From positions 62,001 to 126,000 of the forward strand of contig NJFT01000031.1 of NCBI GenBank assembly GCA_002221725.1: DNA of 64,000 nucleotides. Reading direction: 5' to 3'. The notes under the pieces were generated by a model. The model did no database searches, had not been told where the DNA came from, and worked only from the letters and a program-made list of their open reading frames with translations. Each line of letters opens with the position of its first letter. Within the stretch, counting starts at the first letter, position 1. Shown piece by piece: positions 34,388-46,393 of the stretch. The translations under genes and the position numbers were made by a program. This DNA is from Scedosporium boydii (lineage: Eukaryota; Ascomycota; Sordariomycetes; Microascales; Microascaceae).

Positions 34388-36149
34388 ATGGAGCAATTCC
34401 AAGAGCAATACCAAAACGAGATAGGCTGCAATACTTGCGGCAGAAAATTTCCCTCATGTAAGATATTACTGCATCTTCTGATACGCCCCCGTTTAGCGCC
34501 TTATTCTCCCCCGAGTTCCGATCATACTGCACGCCGAGCCCATAAGCTAAACTCACTCCCTGCCGTGGGTCGGGGTTATGGTTTTTAGCGACGACGCGAG
34601 ACCGACATCGACTGCGTTGCAAGTCGCGGCCCAGAAGTCGCAAGAAGGCATGCGCGCAATGCTCCCGATCCAAGGTGCGCTGCGATAACCAGGTCCCGTG
34701 TTCTCGTTGTACAGTACTGTCCCTGGCCTGCTCGTATCCACACGGCGAGAACGGGCCAGCCAACAGTTTGTCAGGCGGTGTGCAGCCCCCCGCCACAACC
34801 TTTTCGGCCTTTACTCCATTGTCCGACGTGCCACCTGGAGCTCCAGGCCGCGATGCGGCGGACCAGGGTTCGTCATCGGATAGCCTCACCGATGTGTTCT
34901 CGCTCGATCTGAGATTCAACAACGAAGAAGATTGGCAGACTGATACCATCACCTTCGATTTTCAACATGACTTTAGCCTCGATACTACCTCAGGCGGTAG
35001 TACAGTCCCGCCGGAGAAGCCGAGCCCCCAGGTCACTGCCTTGATGGGTCTCCCCGAATCTGAAGAACCAAACTCGGGATACCCGAAGCTGTCCGCTTAC
35101 CTCACAAAGATCTGGCAGAGTTCCGAACAGGGCCTTGATTTCCTCGATTCTCTCTTCAGGGGATTTCTCGATCTCATATCAAGCAGAGGCAGTAGGCCCC
35201 CGTTCGTTCATTTTGGACAATGGGAAGTGACCAAGAGACACCATACTCTTGCTGCCGTCGAACCAATCTGTCATCTGTATGCCACATGGACTCCGGGGTC
35301 ACATGTTGTTATGATGGGTGCTATCGAGGGGCAACTTCAGCAAATCCAGACGCAGGTAAGTGAATGGAAAATGTGTCTGGGTACGGTAAATGACCGGCTC
35401 CTGTCAGTCCGACCTTTATTGAGTAAAGTAGTGCATTAGGTGTACGAGATCCGACGATGTCGCAGCGATGCAGGCCATCACGCTTTACACGGCTGTGAGG
35501 ACTTATCATGCGGCAAATGCCGACCAAGAGATGGCGGATCGGATATCATCAAGGCTATCCCAAGTATGCTAGGCGTTGGCCCCGAATCGTTGATGCTGGT
35601 TCCTGCGGCGTATGCGCTGACAAAGGAACATAGCACTTCCTGAGCAAAAACGTACACAGGATAACGCCGTTAGTCTCGGTGCAACCTAGCGACTGGGAGG
35701 AGTGGATCATCAATGAGTCCATCCTGAGGTACATCCCCTTTGTTTCCTTTCCTTGAAGCCACTTTCTTCCCCTGTCGGCACCTATCCCATTATTGTTTTC
35801 TCCTCGGAGAACCGAAGCTCACTGTGGCAGGACCTTTTTTGCCATCCACACTCTTGACTATGTCCGCCATGCCCACAAAGGCCACCGCACCATCCTCTGC
35901 GCACACTTCGGAGATGCTCCCCTTCCTTGTCTGCGCCACATATGGGAGGCTCCCACGGCAGAAGAGTGGGCCCAGAGATTCAATGAAACTTACAGCTGGG
36001 AAGGGTCGGCTCTTCTCGGCAGTGATATCTTGTCCTGGATAGAGGGGAAGGAGACAGGGCGAGAAGAGCTGCTGGCGGAGTGGTTTTCTGACGCTGGAGA
36101 TTTTGGTAGCATGATATTCATTTGTGCGAGAGCGCAATCTACCCTATAG
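34388..36149 (+). CDS. C2HC + Zn2Cys6 transcription factor
   Basis: Five exons: 34388..34457, 34589..35355, 35432..35563, 35634..35728, 35831..36149; phases agree and give 460 aa. The first intron splits the N-terminal finger. After splicing, Cys14-x2-Cys17, His30 and Cys34 form a C2HC finger, immediately followed by a basic RSRKK and the zinc cluster Cys45, 48, 55, 61, 64 and 71 (C-x2-C-x6-C-x5-C-x2-C-x6-C). An acidic Asp/Glu-rich region follows (residues about 110-150). The last exons give AAMQAITLYTAVRTYH, DWEEWIINES and TFFAIHTLDYVRH...PLPCLRHIWEAPTAEEW, typical of the regulatory domain of this factor class. Likely a pathway regulator; its divergent SDR and the neighbouring GMC oxidoreductase are candidate targets. 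Confidence 0.87.
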
Positions 36150-36398
36150 CCCATAATAGCTTCAGGAAGGAAGTTTTAGACGCTTTGATGTCTTGGCCCT
36201 TGTCTTCTGGGGATCCCCGACGAGAAGAGTTTGGCCTGGCAGAAACGAAAGTAAACCCAGTAATGGACACTAGGCCTTTCCAGATATCCCTAACGTCATA
36301 AAATTTCTAAATATGTACAAGCTGAAATACCAATTTCCCTATTTCCTGCGAATCAAGTTATGCAAGCCTGAAGAACTATTTACAAACTCCATTCCTTC

Positions 36399-38327
36399 TT
36401 ACTCTGGAAGAGGGGCCGCGCAAACTTCAATAGCTTCTCCAGCCTCTAGCTCGGCAATCATTTCGTCCGACGCCTTCTGGCTGATCATGAAAGTTGGTGC
36501 CGACGGGAAGATACCAGGGATCCGGGCAAACGCACTGGCATCGACAACACGCAGACCAGCGACGCCTCTGACGCGGAACTTGGAGTCCAAGACAGCCATG
36601 GGGTCATCGTCGGCACCAATCTTGTTTGAGCTGGTGGGGTGGTGTCCAAAGGTCTGCTTGTGAATCCAGTCGATATCTTCCTGGCCACAGCTGCCATTCT
36701 CATCGAGCCCGGCGGTGCAGGGAGGCTCGGTAGGAGTAATGCCGATGTCCTTGTAGATTCTGCGAATGCGGGCTACGGTATCCTTCATGGCGTTGAGGTC
36801 AGCCTCGGATCCTTCGGCGTAATGGTTGAAGTTGATTTCGGGCGTATCCTGCGGGTCGGCCGATCGGAGCTTGACCCAACCCTTGTCGTTGACGGAAGAG
36901 CCCTTGACCATGCTCACGCCGTAGGGCATTTGAGGTTCTCGCGGTTGAGCAACAGGGTTCATAGGCCAGAAGCCACGGAAAAGGAAACCGGGTCCACCCA
37001 TGAGGAACATGTCACGTTCGTCATGAGCAGGGAAATTGGTCTTGAACATGGCGACACCGGTAGTACCCGAACCAGCAGACCCGGTACCAACGATCGGCAT
37101 CTCCTGGTTGTCCATAAGGTGCTGGCCAACCCCAGGAAGATCGTGAATGACGGGAATATCGAATTCTTCTAAATGCTCCTTGGGACCAATGCCGCTCAGC
37201 ATGAGTATTTGAGGAGAGTTGAAAGCACCGCCCGAGACAATAACCTCTCTCTTTGCCCTCACCGTCTTCTTTGCTCCCGTCGCACCTTCTTGGCGGCGAG
37301 AATCTCCAGCATAGAGAGACTTGCCTTCGAGGTACTCCACGCCGATAGCTCGAGGCTTATCGCCGCAGTCCCCGCTGGTATCAAACAGCACTTTCGTGGC
37401 GAGCGATGTCATGGATATGGTTAAGGGTTCACCGTCTCTGACAGCCGCTTGGATGTAGTCGCGCGAGCTGTATCGGTTTCCGTTCGCGTACTGGTGGTTT
37501 ACGAGACCGAAGATGCTGGAGATTTGATCTCGGTCAGGGACCATTTCGTTTGGATCCCTTGTCAGAAGATCCGACATGGACCAGTCGCTGACGCCGAAAT
37601 CCTTGGCGTACGCCTCCATGACCTTGTTGCCCTGCAAATTGCCGCCCCTTGCCTGGGCCTTGGCACCCATGTTGGTTTGGAAATAACCATTGAAGCCGTG
37701 GCCGGGACTTCCGGGATCGGCGTAGTTGTTCTTCTCGATCTTTTCGAAAACCTTGTGCATATTCTCGGCTCTGAACCAGGGTTAGGATTTGGGAAGGATC
37801 TGAGGTGAGGAGCAGAACACCCGGGCACAACTATCAGGCGAGACCACTTACTTCCAGCTTTCATCACCAGTCACATTGTAGTGGTGATTCCAGTCACCGT
37901 CGCTCGGCAACCAGCACACCATGGCATTGACCATGGATGATCCACCAAGAGTTGCGCCGCGGGGATAATAAACACCTAGGAGCTTAGAGCCGGCTGGTGC
38001 TCCGGTCTGACCGACCCAGTACCTGCCTTCTGGGGTAAGCCACGTAAGGTGGCTATAGAGTTCGTTTCTTGGATCGTCGTCAGGGTAATGCTTGACATAG
38101 AAGTCCCAGTGGACAGTTGGTGTGTAGACACCGAAGCCCTGCCCCGGGCTGTCGTCTCCGGCCTCGATCAGGAACACCGAGTATCCGGCCTTAGCTAGGT
38201 TGGCTGCGAGGGGCCCACCACCAGGGCCACTGCCAATAACGACGTAATCGTACTCATCCGCAGCAGGTGCAGCAGGGGCCGAAAGCACCCCGCTGGCGAA
38301 GAGAAACGCGAGAGATAGCCACTTCAT
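36399..38327 (-). CDS. Secreted GMC oxidoreductase (AA3-like)
   Basis: Two exons, 37852..38327 and 36399..37770, give 615 aa. Residues 1-16 are a signal peptide ending VLSA, so secretion is expected. The FAD-binding IGSGPGGG is at 31-38 with the ribose-binding Glu56 in FLIEAG; PRGATLGGSSMVNAM and SGGAFNSPQILMLSGIGP are the two GMC signatures. Near the C-terminus FGHHPTSSNKIG contains the active-site His region and VVDASAFARIPGIFPSAPT the last FAD contact. Length and order fit aryl-alcohol or glucose-oxidase-like flavoenzymes, which oxidise an alcohol and yield H2O2 or reduce quinones. The substrate is not predictable. It is convergent with the transcription factor at 34388. Confidence 0.92.
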
Positions 38328-40464
38328 TATGAAACCCGTCAAAGTCAACGATGATGGTCGTAGCATTCACCGGGACAGCTTCTCGAGGCGGCTTGCACAA
38401 CAGGAGAGACATATATGTCCTAGATATGGCCTTCTGGAAGAATAAAAGTTTATGTATTGGATCTGGAAGCGAGCTGTCAAATCTCCCCCGAAAGGACCTA
38501 ATAGCCATAGCATGATAAAAATTCAGAGCTCCTCCGCTACAATTTACGCGTGGCCTTCATGACATTCAATAAAGTAAATCAGCCGTGGAGACCTCAATAT
38601 GAGTTTAAAGATATTCGATGACACTTCAACCGGGCTATAGGAGACTGCTAATTTGGAGCGGATATCACACTGGCTAACACGGGGAGCCATATTCAGCGAG
38701 TTCCCCGCAGGGTCTGGTTCCGGGTATATTCTCTCTATGATTGGCAGATGGGATGAACTTTTATGATGTTTATTTAGCGGGCCATTTGACACTCGCTCGA
38801 TTGAATTGAAGCCCGGCGGATAAATAATGTCTACCGTACAATGGTCCGCATGAGGCCTCAGGGCTCCGGTGGGAAGGATAGATAGGATGGCACCAGACGG
38901 GCGACGCAGTGGCGCATTCCCCACTGCTCAGATACAAATATAAAGACAAATCCATTGCCAAGACATTATCAGATGAAGAAATAGGAAATCGGCAAAGGGT
39001 GGGATCAAACCCCCGACTTAGCGTGCGAGTGATCACGGGTCCCCGAACTGGAGTGAGAATAAGGTCATGGTCAGATTTTCAAACTCGCTTTGTTCCTGTG
39101 TTGTTACAATAGGGTTGTCGGCCGACTTTCTTGGAGCTGTGTTCATTGAGTAGGATGTGGCCCAGTTGAATGAGCTCCATGGCCTTCAGGAGAAGGACTC
39201 GTGCCGCGGATAGCAGCTAAAACAGAACCTCAGCGTTACCTGTGAATCTTTGGCGGTTGATCTTGTATTTTCTTTATTTTTTTTTTATTTATTTATTTTT
39301 TTTTTTCCTTTTTTCCAATCACGAATGCCATTACATGGACTCCAGATACCATGTTATGCATTATTTAAGACCGAAACGCCACATCGACGAAAAGCTTTCT
39401 CACTGGAGTAGGTGGCGTTGGCAACAGATTTTGGGGGTCAAGTTCCAAAATCAACTAATCGGTATTTGAATATAGAAAGATGCGAACCGCTTTATCAGGC
39501 AGGAAGTTGGTGGCGGGGATGGGAACTGGGCGCAGATTCCATGATTCATGCATCTCCGCCTTGCCAGTGATGCTTCGAGGTTGCTAATCATTTTACCAAC
39601 ACTTTCGCGTCTGGTCTATCGAGGAGAGCATCCAGCAGTGGCTCTGTCTGAAGGTATAACGATGGCCTATCAACCGATTCCGGCAACAATCAACGCATGG
39701 TCTCTGGGGTAAACCACTGGAGGACGTAGAGACCTCCATGCTGTAAGCTATATGCTACGTGACTTGGCGAGATACTCGCCAAGAATTTGCAGAGATAATA
39801 GGGAACAACGTGGTAAGTTGCAAAACAGACTGGGACAACCATTCCGCAGTCTCCCTTGAGGTTTGCATGAGACGTGGAACAAAACAAAACATTAGGCACT
39901 GTAGAGCGACGCCGAGCTTATCCATGAGTTGGGCATTCCTGGAACACAGCTTGAGGTGCGACTAGAGATCTGGGGCGGACAAGTCGGCAACTTGCACGTA
40001 CATTCCCGTCAGCTCGATAGGTCGTGGCTTGTCCGAAAGCCACGGCCAGAATTCCATTTTTGCTATTAGGCATGGATGAGAGGGTAACGGTGGCGACACA
40101 CATCAAGGGCTTTAAGGCAGACCTGAGTGACACATCTGTTAGAAATATGCACGTCGACCCGATATGGAGACCCGACAGCCAATCGTTCTGCCCGAACAAC
40201 AGTTGCCTCATTTTATCTCAGTGGGAAATCACGACACCCAGTGACCCAGCTCATGAACCTGGTTTCGGGTTATGGCTGTCCATTAATGCCGAATCAACGA
40301 TTTCGTCATCCCTAGTTGTGCCTGGGCGCATCTTTTTCCCCTTTGTTCATCAACCCGATCGATCATATTTTGCACCTTGAACCTCCATCTCTCCGTCAAT
40401 CTATTCACGCACAAATTATTGTCACCTCTCCGAACGACGATACACAACAATTCCCCGCATAGAA
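38328..40464. other. Intergenic, no gene supported
   Basis: 5' flank of the GMC gene, then about 2 kb without a supportable gene. T-rich stretch at 39260-39315 (runs of T with A). Frames up to 126 codons overlap on both strands without domains. Confidence 0.5.
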
Positions 40465-42033
40465 ATGCCCATGTTCGCCCCTCAACGTTGGAGATGCCCC
40501 ATTCCCGGCTGCGACTCGGTCGATAACCCCACTGCGGGAGGCCACTGCCAACGTCATGCCTGCAAGCGAGCGACTTGTCCCTGGCCCAAAGTCGAAGGGA
40601 GCGGATACTGCGCGCAACATGCCTGCGACTTGATGGCATGCTCGAAATCACGACTCGATACGAGCGCGTTTTGCAATTTGCACGCTTGCCAATATTCTGG
40701 GTGCACTGTCTGCAAGCGCGGAGTTGGAACCGACGCTGGGAGTTAGTTTCCTATTTCCTTCTTCCCGCTATTGTTTTTTTCCGCTGCTGGGGGATTCTCT
40801 GCTCGCTAACATTATATGCCACCAACAGTTCTCGGCGACGCCTGCGACGAACATACATGCCAAGCAGAAGGCTGTCCGAAATCACGACGACTCAAACGAC
40901 CGTATTGCTGCGAACATTCCTGTCAGTGGTCAGGTCGACTCCCCTGCAACCAAGCCGTCGAATCCGGAGCGATAGCGTGTCGAGATCATGTCTGCCGGTT
41001 TATAGGAGGATGTGCGAATGTCCGCAAGATAAAGAGCAACAGCGAAGCCTGCGACGAACACACCTGTGCCATATCGAGATGCTATCACTCCGTCGACCTT
41101 CGGGGGAAATATTGTGTGCTTCATACATGTCTCTGGGATCCATGCAGCAAACGGGCCGGGTTCAGGGGAAGTCCCTACTGCGAGACTCATAAATGCGGGG
41201 CCGAGACCTGCCCGGCGCCTGTCATGTCGAAGATTGACTGCTTCTGCGACCATCACAAATGTCGGTATAACGGCACCGACTGTCTGGGCGGATGGACAAA
41301 AACACCACCTTACTGCCAGGACCACACCTGTGCCCATGATGGTTGCAACGGTCCGATCCGCCGGGGTGGAAAGTACTGTATCGAGCACACATGCGCGCTA
41401 CGGCTGGAGGGTCAGCCCTGCACGCTGGAGCGGAAACCTGGCGGCCAGTTTTGCGTAGAGCACAGCTGTTCGAAATGTACGGAACCACGTGAATCGCCGG
41501 ACACGAAGAGATGTATTCGTCATCGCAAGGACGATATCCACTTCGTCTATGCCCCACGGCACTCGAAAGCGGATGTGAAGGAAGCGAAGGAAACCAAGGA
41601 GCCTAAGAAAAAACCCATCGCTGCCCGTGATGGGGTCGGACCCGAGAAAGAACACAAACATAAAGATCCTAAAACCCGCCATCTGAGTCCGCGGAGAGCC
41701 AAAGCCCAGGCCCAGACGGCAACGGTGGCGGCAGCAGCGACGAAAGTAAAACACATACAGCCGCCAAATATGGAACTGGGTGTCAAGGGTACTCCGTTCG
41801 CAGCACTCGCAGCAGGACCAGGAGGCAAGCACAACCTCGGTTTGATCCCGCAGCAATTCCGAGACGATCCCAACCACTCTTTGGCTTACTTGTATGGTTT
41901 CCGCGACGCATGCCTCCACATGGCTGGTGTGACGACGGAGCAGATAGCCATGGCGCCGCCATTATCTCCGTCCAGGCACATTGCCGACATTGACGGTCCG
42001 AGGTTTACGAATCTAGACGATGAGAAGGAATGA
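40465..42033 (+). CDS. Protein with about 13 tandem C-x2-H-x-C repeats
   Basis: Two exons, 40465..40741 and 40829..42033, give 493 aa (A|TT split codon). From residue 10 to about 320 the protein is a chain of units of 20-28 residues, each ending C-x2-H-x-C: CQRHAC, CAQHAC, CNLHAC, CDEHTC, CCEHSC, CRDHVC, CDEHTC, CVLHTC, CETHKC, CDHHKC, CQDHTC, CIEHTC, CVEHSC, then a truncated CIRH. An extra Cys follows each unit after 3-6 residues, so three Cys and one His per unit could bind zinc. The intron falls inside the fourth unit. The tail is Lys-rich (KEAKETKEPKKKP, PEKEHKHKDPK), suggesting nuclear or nucleic-acid contact, then a conserved-looking DPNHSLAYLYGFRDACLHMAG. I know no named family for it. 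Confidence 0.8.
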
Positions 42034-42585
42034 GATTGTCTCGAATACGGCGCTGTTGGATGAAATTTGTCGCGCATGATACGCTCAACGACTTCCAGTT
42101 TCATGTTCTAAACTTTATTTTTGGTTTCTTTATCTCTTCCTCTCCTTTATGTTTTCCTTTGTTACGAGGTATGATAATATTTTGTATGGATAATGGTATG
42201 GGGATGGGTTGTTCTCTGGAGGGAACTATGACGTTACTGCTCACCTGCTCGACGCAAGATTTACTTATAATGTAGTTGTTCTTTTGATTTTTGTAATTAA
42301 AGAAGCTTATTCTATCTTCACATCCTACTGGCAGAATGTTATTTTGTGTTTCGATATGTTGATAATAATCTATCGACACCGTCGTCTACGAGAAAACCCA
42401 TGATTCCCGCCAAGGGGAGGCATACCTATTATTATTCCGTGCCCACATTTTGCCTTTGACGATGTTTCAACCACCGAACCAGGTATGCGTCGCCTTTGGC
42501 CCCGTTACCTCAACGGGGATTTGCATAGTGGGCCATTTCTTGTGAATTTGTTTTCTTCCAGTGATATTGCTACCCCTTCCCGCAC
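42034..42585. other. Intergenic between convergent genes
   Basis: 3' flanks of the repeat protein and the PPC decarboxylase. AT-rich middle; nothing recognised. Confidence 0.6.
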
Positions 42586-43344
42586 TTAGCTTTGCAGCCC
42601 TAGCCTTTGCTCTATAATCTTGACAATATCCGACCACTCTATCATGGCTCCGGAGCCAACATCCCCACACGCAAGAGCCTTCTCAACCGGCCTGAAGACT
42701 TCAAACCACCCCGTGCGAGGGACTATTTCACCGTTGTCTTTCACTTGCCCCTCGGAACTCCCATCAGCTTTCACTCCCCATTCCTCTTCGAGAACTCGTA
42801 CATGCCGTGCCGTCACTGGGTGTAACCACATCGCAGTATTCATGGCAAGAAAAACAAGAATCCTCGAATTCTTCCCATCGATCAAGCCCGTGGTATCCCA
42901 TGCCCTGATTACGCTCACCAGCAGGGAATCCGACATACCGTTAACGACCTTGGCCAATGTGTTCGCGCTCATCGGAGCTACAACGAGGATATCCGCCCAA
43001 CGCCTCAGGGCGATATGCAAAATCTTGGCTCCGCGGGTCCACGGCTCAGACCACTCATCCTCGTCCTCATGGACACCGTCAACGTTCGGCAGGGATGATA
43101 GCGACGACAGCGCTGGCTGCTCGTCTGATTGTCCGGCAAGGAATTGGGACGCTGGTTTGGTGAGGATGACGCGGATGGAGACGTTGGGATACTTGGCGAA
43201 AGATGAGATGATCAGAGGAAGCTTGATGGTGGCGACGGATCCGCTGGCGGCAAGGAGGAGATGCTTTTTGCCATCGTGAAGAGCTGCCTCGACGGCTGTG
43301 GCGGACGATGCCTCCCGCGACGTGTTTTTGACGACACCTGCCAT
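42586..43344 (-). CDS. Phosphopantothenoylcysteine decarboxylase-like flavoprotein
   Basis: A 252-aa single-exon flavoprotein. HLLLAASGSVATIKLP is the FMN-binding strand-loop; ADILVVAPMSANTLAKVVNG and ILVFLAMNTAMW carry the AMNTxMW clamp that holds the substrate, and ACGDVGSGAM matches the C-terminal catalytic Cys motif (ACGD/xGxGAM) of Hal3/PPCDC proteins. The reaction is decarboxylation of 4'-phosphopantothenoylcysteine to phosphopantetheine, a step of coenzyme A synthesis. In baker's yeast the enzyme is a Cab3/Hal3/Vhs3 heterotrimer; here one protein has both the clamp and the Cys, as in plants and animals. The ATG at 43344 starts family-like sequence; the frame is open upstream to 43884 but not protein-like. 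Confidence 0.88.
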   Translation of the reverse strand: MAGVVKNTSREASSATAVEAALHDGKKHLLLAASGSVATIKLPLIISSFAKYPNVSIRVILTKPASQFLAGQSDEQPALSSLSSLPNVDGVHEDEDEWSEPWTRGAKILHIALRRWADILVVAPMSANTLAKVVNGMSDSLLVSVIRAWDTTGLIDGKNSRILVFLAMNTAMWLHPVTARHVRVLEEEWGVKADGSSEGQVKDNGEIVPRTGWFEVFRPVEKALACGDVGSGAMIEWSDIVKIIEQRLGLQS

Positions 43345-44050
43345 GTCAGCTGAATCGCGACGGTTGTTATTAAGTAGTCCTGCGAATGTCTTGGGAAACA
43401 AGGGTTGGGTTGTACTGAGGTAGGATAAGATCAATCTGATTCCAGGCTTTGGAGTGATATCAGCATTCCGTGGATCAAGCCAAGCCGATTTTGGCTTGGG
43501 TCCGCTTTTCCTTACACCACTTGACAAATGTGGCGTGGGGCTGAGGCTAAGTACCCACAGGTCAAGTACCGTTCCACATATTTCAAGCATAAAGAATACA
43601 TTACAAAGTGTGAAATTAAGGTACCCTTCTTGCCGCCACACGGGGCCGAGGCACGTCGTCGGCACCGCCTGGCAAGAAATTAGCGGCACGTGCTCCATCG
43701 TAATTCTGGGGCTGGTAATGCCCAAGCTCTGGTCGCAGTTGCTCATCTCAGCCCCTGGCGTTGATCCTTGAGCCGAAATTGAGGAAGGCACACTGGCATA
43801 ACTTATCAACATCGCCATCAACAGCATTGGGAAGAGGGGCCTCGACAGGCGAGAGCGAAAATCACTGTTCGGGTCGGTTAACAATCCTTCGGCCTGGGCT
43901 GCAGACCGCCTTTGACGACGCTTCGTGCCAGGGGTACCTTAAGCCGCTAACCCTCACTCGACGAAAAAGCCTCGCTCCTTAGATCTCGGAGGTGAACTTA
44001 AAAGCCTGTCGCGACAGGTATTTCGAGCAGATATTTCCCTCCAATCAACC
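43345..44050. other. Divergent intergenic region
   Basis: Lies between the PPC decarboxylase and the thioesterase; a minus-strand open frame continues through part of it, but without family similarity. Confidence 0.55.
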
Positions 44051-44608
44051 ATGAAGCACTCTACGCCAGATAACCCGGAGTACTTCCGATCCAACCCCTG
44101 GTGTGCCAGCTACTTGGACAGCCCCAACATCATCATCGAGGTACCGGCTTGTCGTGAGGAAAAGCCCGGTCGTGGCGACGCCCTCTTCGCACGCACGCTC
44201 AATACCCCCGATACGGTCTCCAGCTTCATCACCTTTTACAAGAAGCCTCATCGCAAAGGAAGCCTCATCCCCCAGATCAATGCCTTTCTCAACCTAAGAC
44301 CAGGACTCAACGGTTGGGTCGGTGTATGCCATGGTGGCATTGTCATGACCATCGTCGACGAGGTTGCAGGACAGCTTATTGACGTCAACCAACGGAACGG
44401 AGCCATTCCCCATCCTATGCTGATGACGGCATATCTTAACACTGAATTTTTGAAGCCAGTGGCGGTTCCTTCGACGATATTGGTCAAGGCGACAATCACG
44501 AATCTGGATGGCCGGAAATGCTATGTCGAGGTTCTCATTGAAAGTCAGCAAGGGACTATTCTTGCGGAAAGCAAGGGGCTTTTCATTGCTGTTAAGGGGC
44601 GATTATAA
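44051..44608 (+). CDS. Hotdog-fold thioesterase (PaaI/4HBT superfamily)
   Basis: A single-exon 185-aa protein. GVCHGGIVMTIVDEVAG is the core helix of hotdog thioesterases (His-Gly-Gly, then Asp/Glu eight residues on). The flanking strands TAYLNTEFLKPVAVPSTILVKATI and KCYVEVLIESQQGTILAESKGLFIAVK complete the fold. Such proteins hydrolyse acyl-CoA thioesters; the acyl group is unknown. No targeting peptide was seen. It is divergent from the CoA-synthesis gene next door; a shared link through CoA metabolism is possible but not shown. Confidence 0.9.
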   Translation: MKHSTPDNPEYFRSNPWCASYLDSPNIIIEVPACREEKPGRGDALFARTLNTPDTVSSFITFYKKPHRKGSLIPQINAFLNLRPGLNGWVGVCHGGIVMTIVDEVAGQLIDVNQRNGAIPHPMLMTAYLNTEFLKPVAVPSTILVKATITNLDGRKCYVEVLIESQQGTILAESKGLFIAVKGRL

Positions 44609-46393
44609 TGCGTCGGTACAATAGTTGGTGCTGCGAGACCATTCAATCCTCTCTCAATTTCTTTCACTTTCATATGTATGTGTAACGGAGGGAAGTTTGA
44701 GCGTGATAGAGGACTAGATAGACGAATAGAGGACGGGGGAAATAACATGGCGTGTTCTTCCAACTTTCCCGAGTTTGAGACCTTCTGCTCTCCGCAGATG
44801 ATCCGCCGGACACGTTCAAACATCATCGACCTTGCATTGAATACCGCATTCCAGCGCTGATGCAACCTAGTATATTACAATAGGGTTGCTTTTGAAGGAT
44901 GGAACGGTCCATCTCGTGGTTGACTCGGGATCGCTGGTTCGCCACATTATATACGCGAGAGCAGCTGATCAATAATGTGAGCCTAGATTTTATTACATGA
45001 CTCGGGAAGAGATTGACTTCCCAAGTCTGAGACTCACATTTAATCTATGCAAAATCATGGGTGGGCTTTCGTCGACCACGACGATGAAGAAACCCCCCTC
45101 AATTGTGACCATGCAGTTGCCGCTTACAGAATGCAAATGAGAACTCTTGGCATAATAAGATCAACTTCTCCGTATTTGACTGCGCTTCAACAGTGTCCCT
45201 AATTCGACGAGTATGCCCATGCAGGAATCTTTGTTTGGACCCAATCGACGAAGCAAGCCAATCTACTAATCAAGAATCCTGCAATCTGACCGGGGATCAT
45301 ACCCACACTTATCCGGCACCATGAAGAGATTTTCGGAGAATAAAAAGATCCCATTCCAATACGAGCTTCGTCGGGGGGGCCCCGCGCAAACATTTCGGGT
45401 CATCAACCCAACCTCCCCGATTGTGCCCCCGATCAACTGCAGAGATCTGCATATCCGTCCCTCGTATTGACGTAGTGTTGCATCCTTGGTGCAGCCTACG
45501 TCATTGTCTCGCTTAGAATCTCGCCTTTGGATGCTCAATGTCTGAACCTGGATCCACCGATGCTCCACCTCCCCAAACTTCTGAAGCGGAGACTGGTTCT
45601 TCCAGAAATGTCCTAGCAGTGGGAAGCTATGATGCTACATTCCAAGACATGGGTACCAAGCCGTCGTTCTTCGTATTCCTCCCCAAAGCGGCAATTTTGG
45701 CGCCAAGCATGGGTCAAGATCCGAGTCCCGCGACGGTGAGCGGATCTTCCCTCATTCTAACACCCGAGGGCAAACCAATGGTTGGTTTGTTTCCTGGGGG
45801 GGAAGCTGACTGCCCAGTGCTAGTACTGTTATTATTAGAAACTCGGTAGTCGGCTTGTCTTACGCCCAGCCAGCTGACCCCATCGAGCGATCATCGTCAG
45901 CCCGGACCTCGAAGTCGAAGGCTGTTCTAAAGAAGTAAGCAGCTCGAGAGGTCAGACCCGTTGATGCAGGTTGCTTTCCTCCCTCCCTTCTTCCTCCGGC
46001 CCCGTCTAGAGGGGAAATCTGGGCAACGATTCTGGCTTGAGTCATGTGGTTGAGGGATATGCATCCGACCTCACATCCAGGACCCAGTATAATCGACTGA
46101 TCCATGCTGACGTGGTTTTGAGCATATACGAAGCGTAATCAGATCAGGAGCGCAGGCGAATCTTCGCCCAGTGATGCGGACTATACAGCGTGATCCCCCC
46201 GTCGAACTCGAGCATATAAAGATGACGATGCTCTCCACGATTCCACCTGTTGTTTCCGTTCCCGTCTCACAGTCTCATCCTCCAAGCCATCAATAGACAT
46301 TAATAGCCCACAACAAGCTCACACCCAGAGCCCTAGAAACACTTTTAATCTTCCACCAGTCTCGCAAGACCAACTCACTCGCAAACCAACAAC
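44609..46393. other. Intergenic, no gene supported
   Basis: Frames at 45538-45849 plus and elsewhere show no domain. A TATAAA box at 46215-46220 belongs to the BYS1-domain gene, and a C/T-rich leader follows. Confidence 0.5.
46215..46220 (+). promoter_or_regulatory. TATA box of the BYS1-domain gene
   Basis: TATAAA about 175 bp upstream of the ATG at 46394, followed by a C/T-rich leader (TTCCACCTGTTGTTTCCGTT and on). Confidence 0.5.

Noticed and set aside
38990..39060. tRNA-like segment on the minus strand (GGTTTGATCCC)
   Set aside because: It resembles a T arm, but no anticodon stem or acceptor stem can be folded around it.
45538..45849. 103-codon frame starting MSEPGSTD
   Set aside because: Looks plausible at the start but ends in low-complexity VLVLLLLETR, with no domain and no splice partner.
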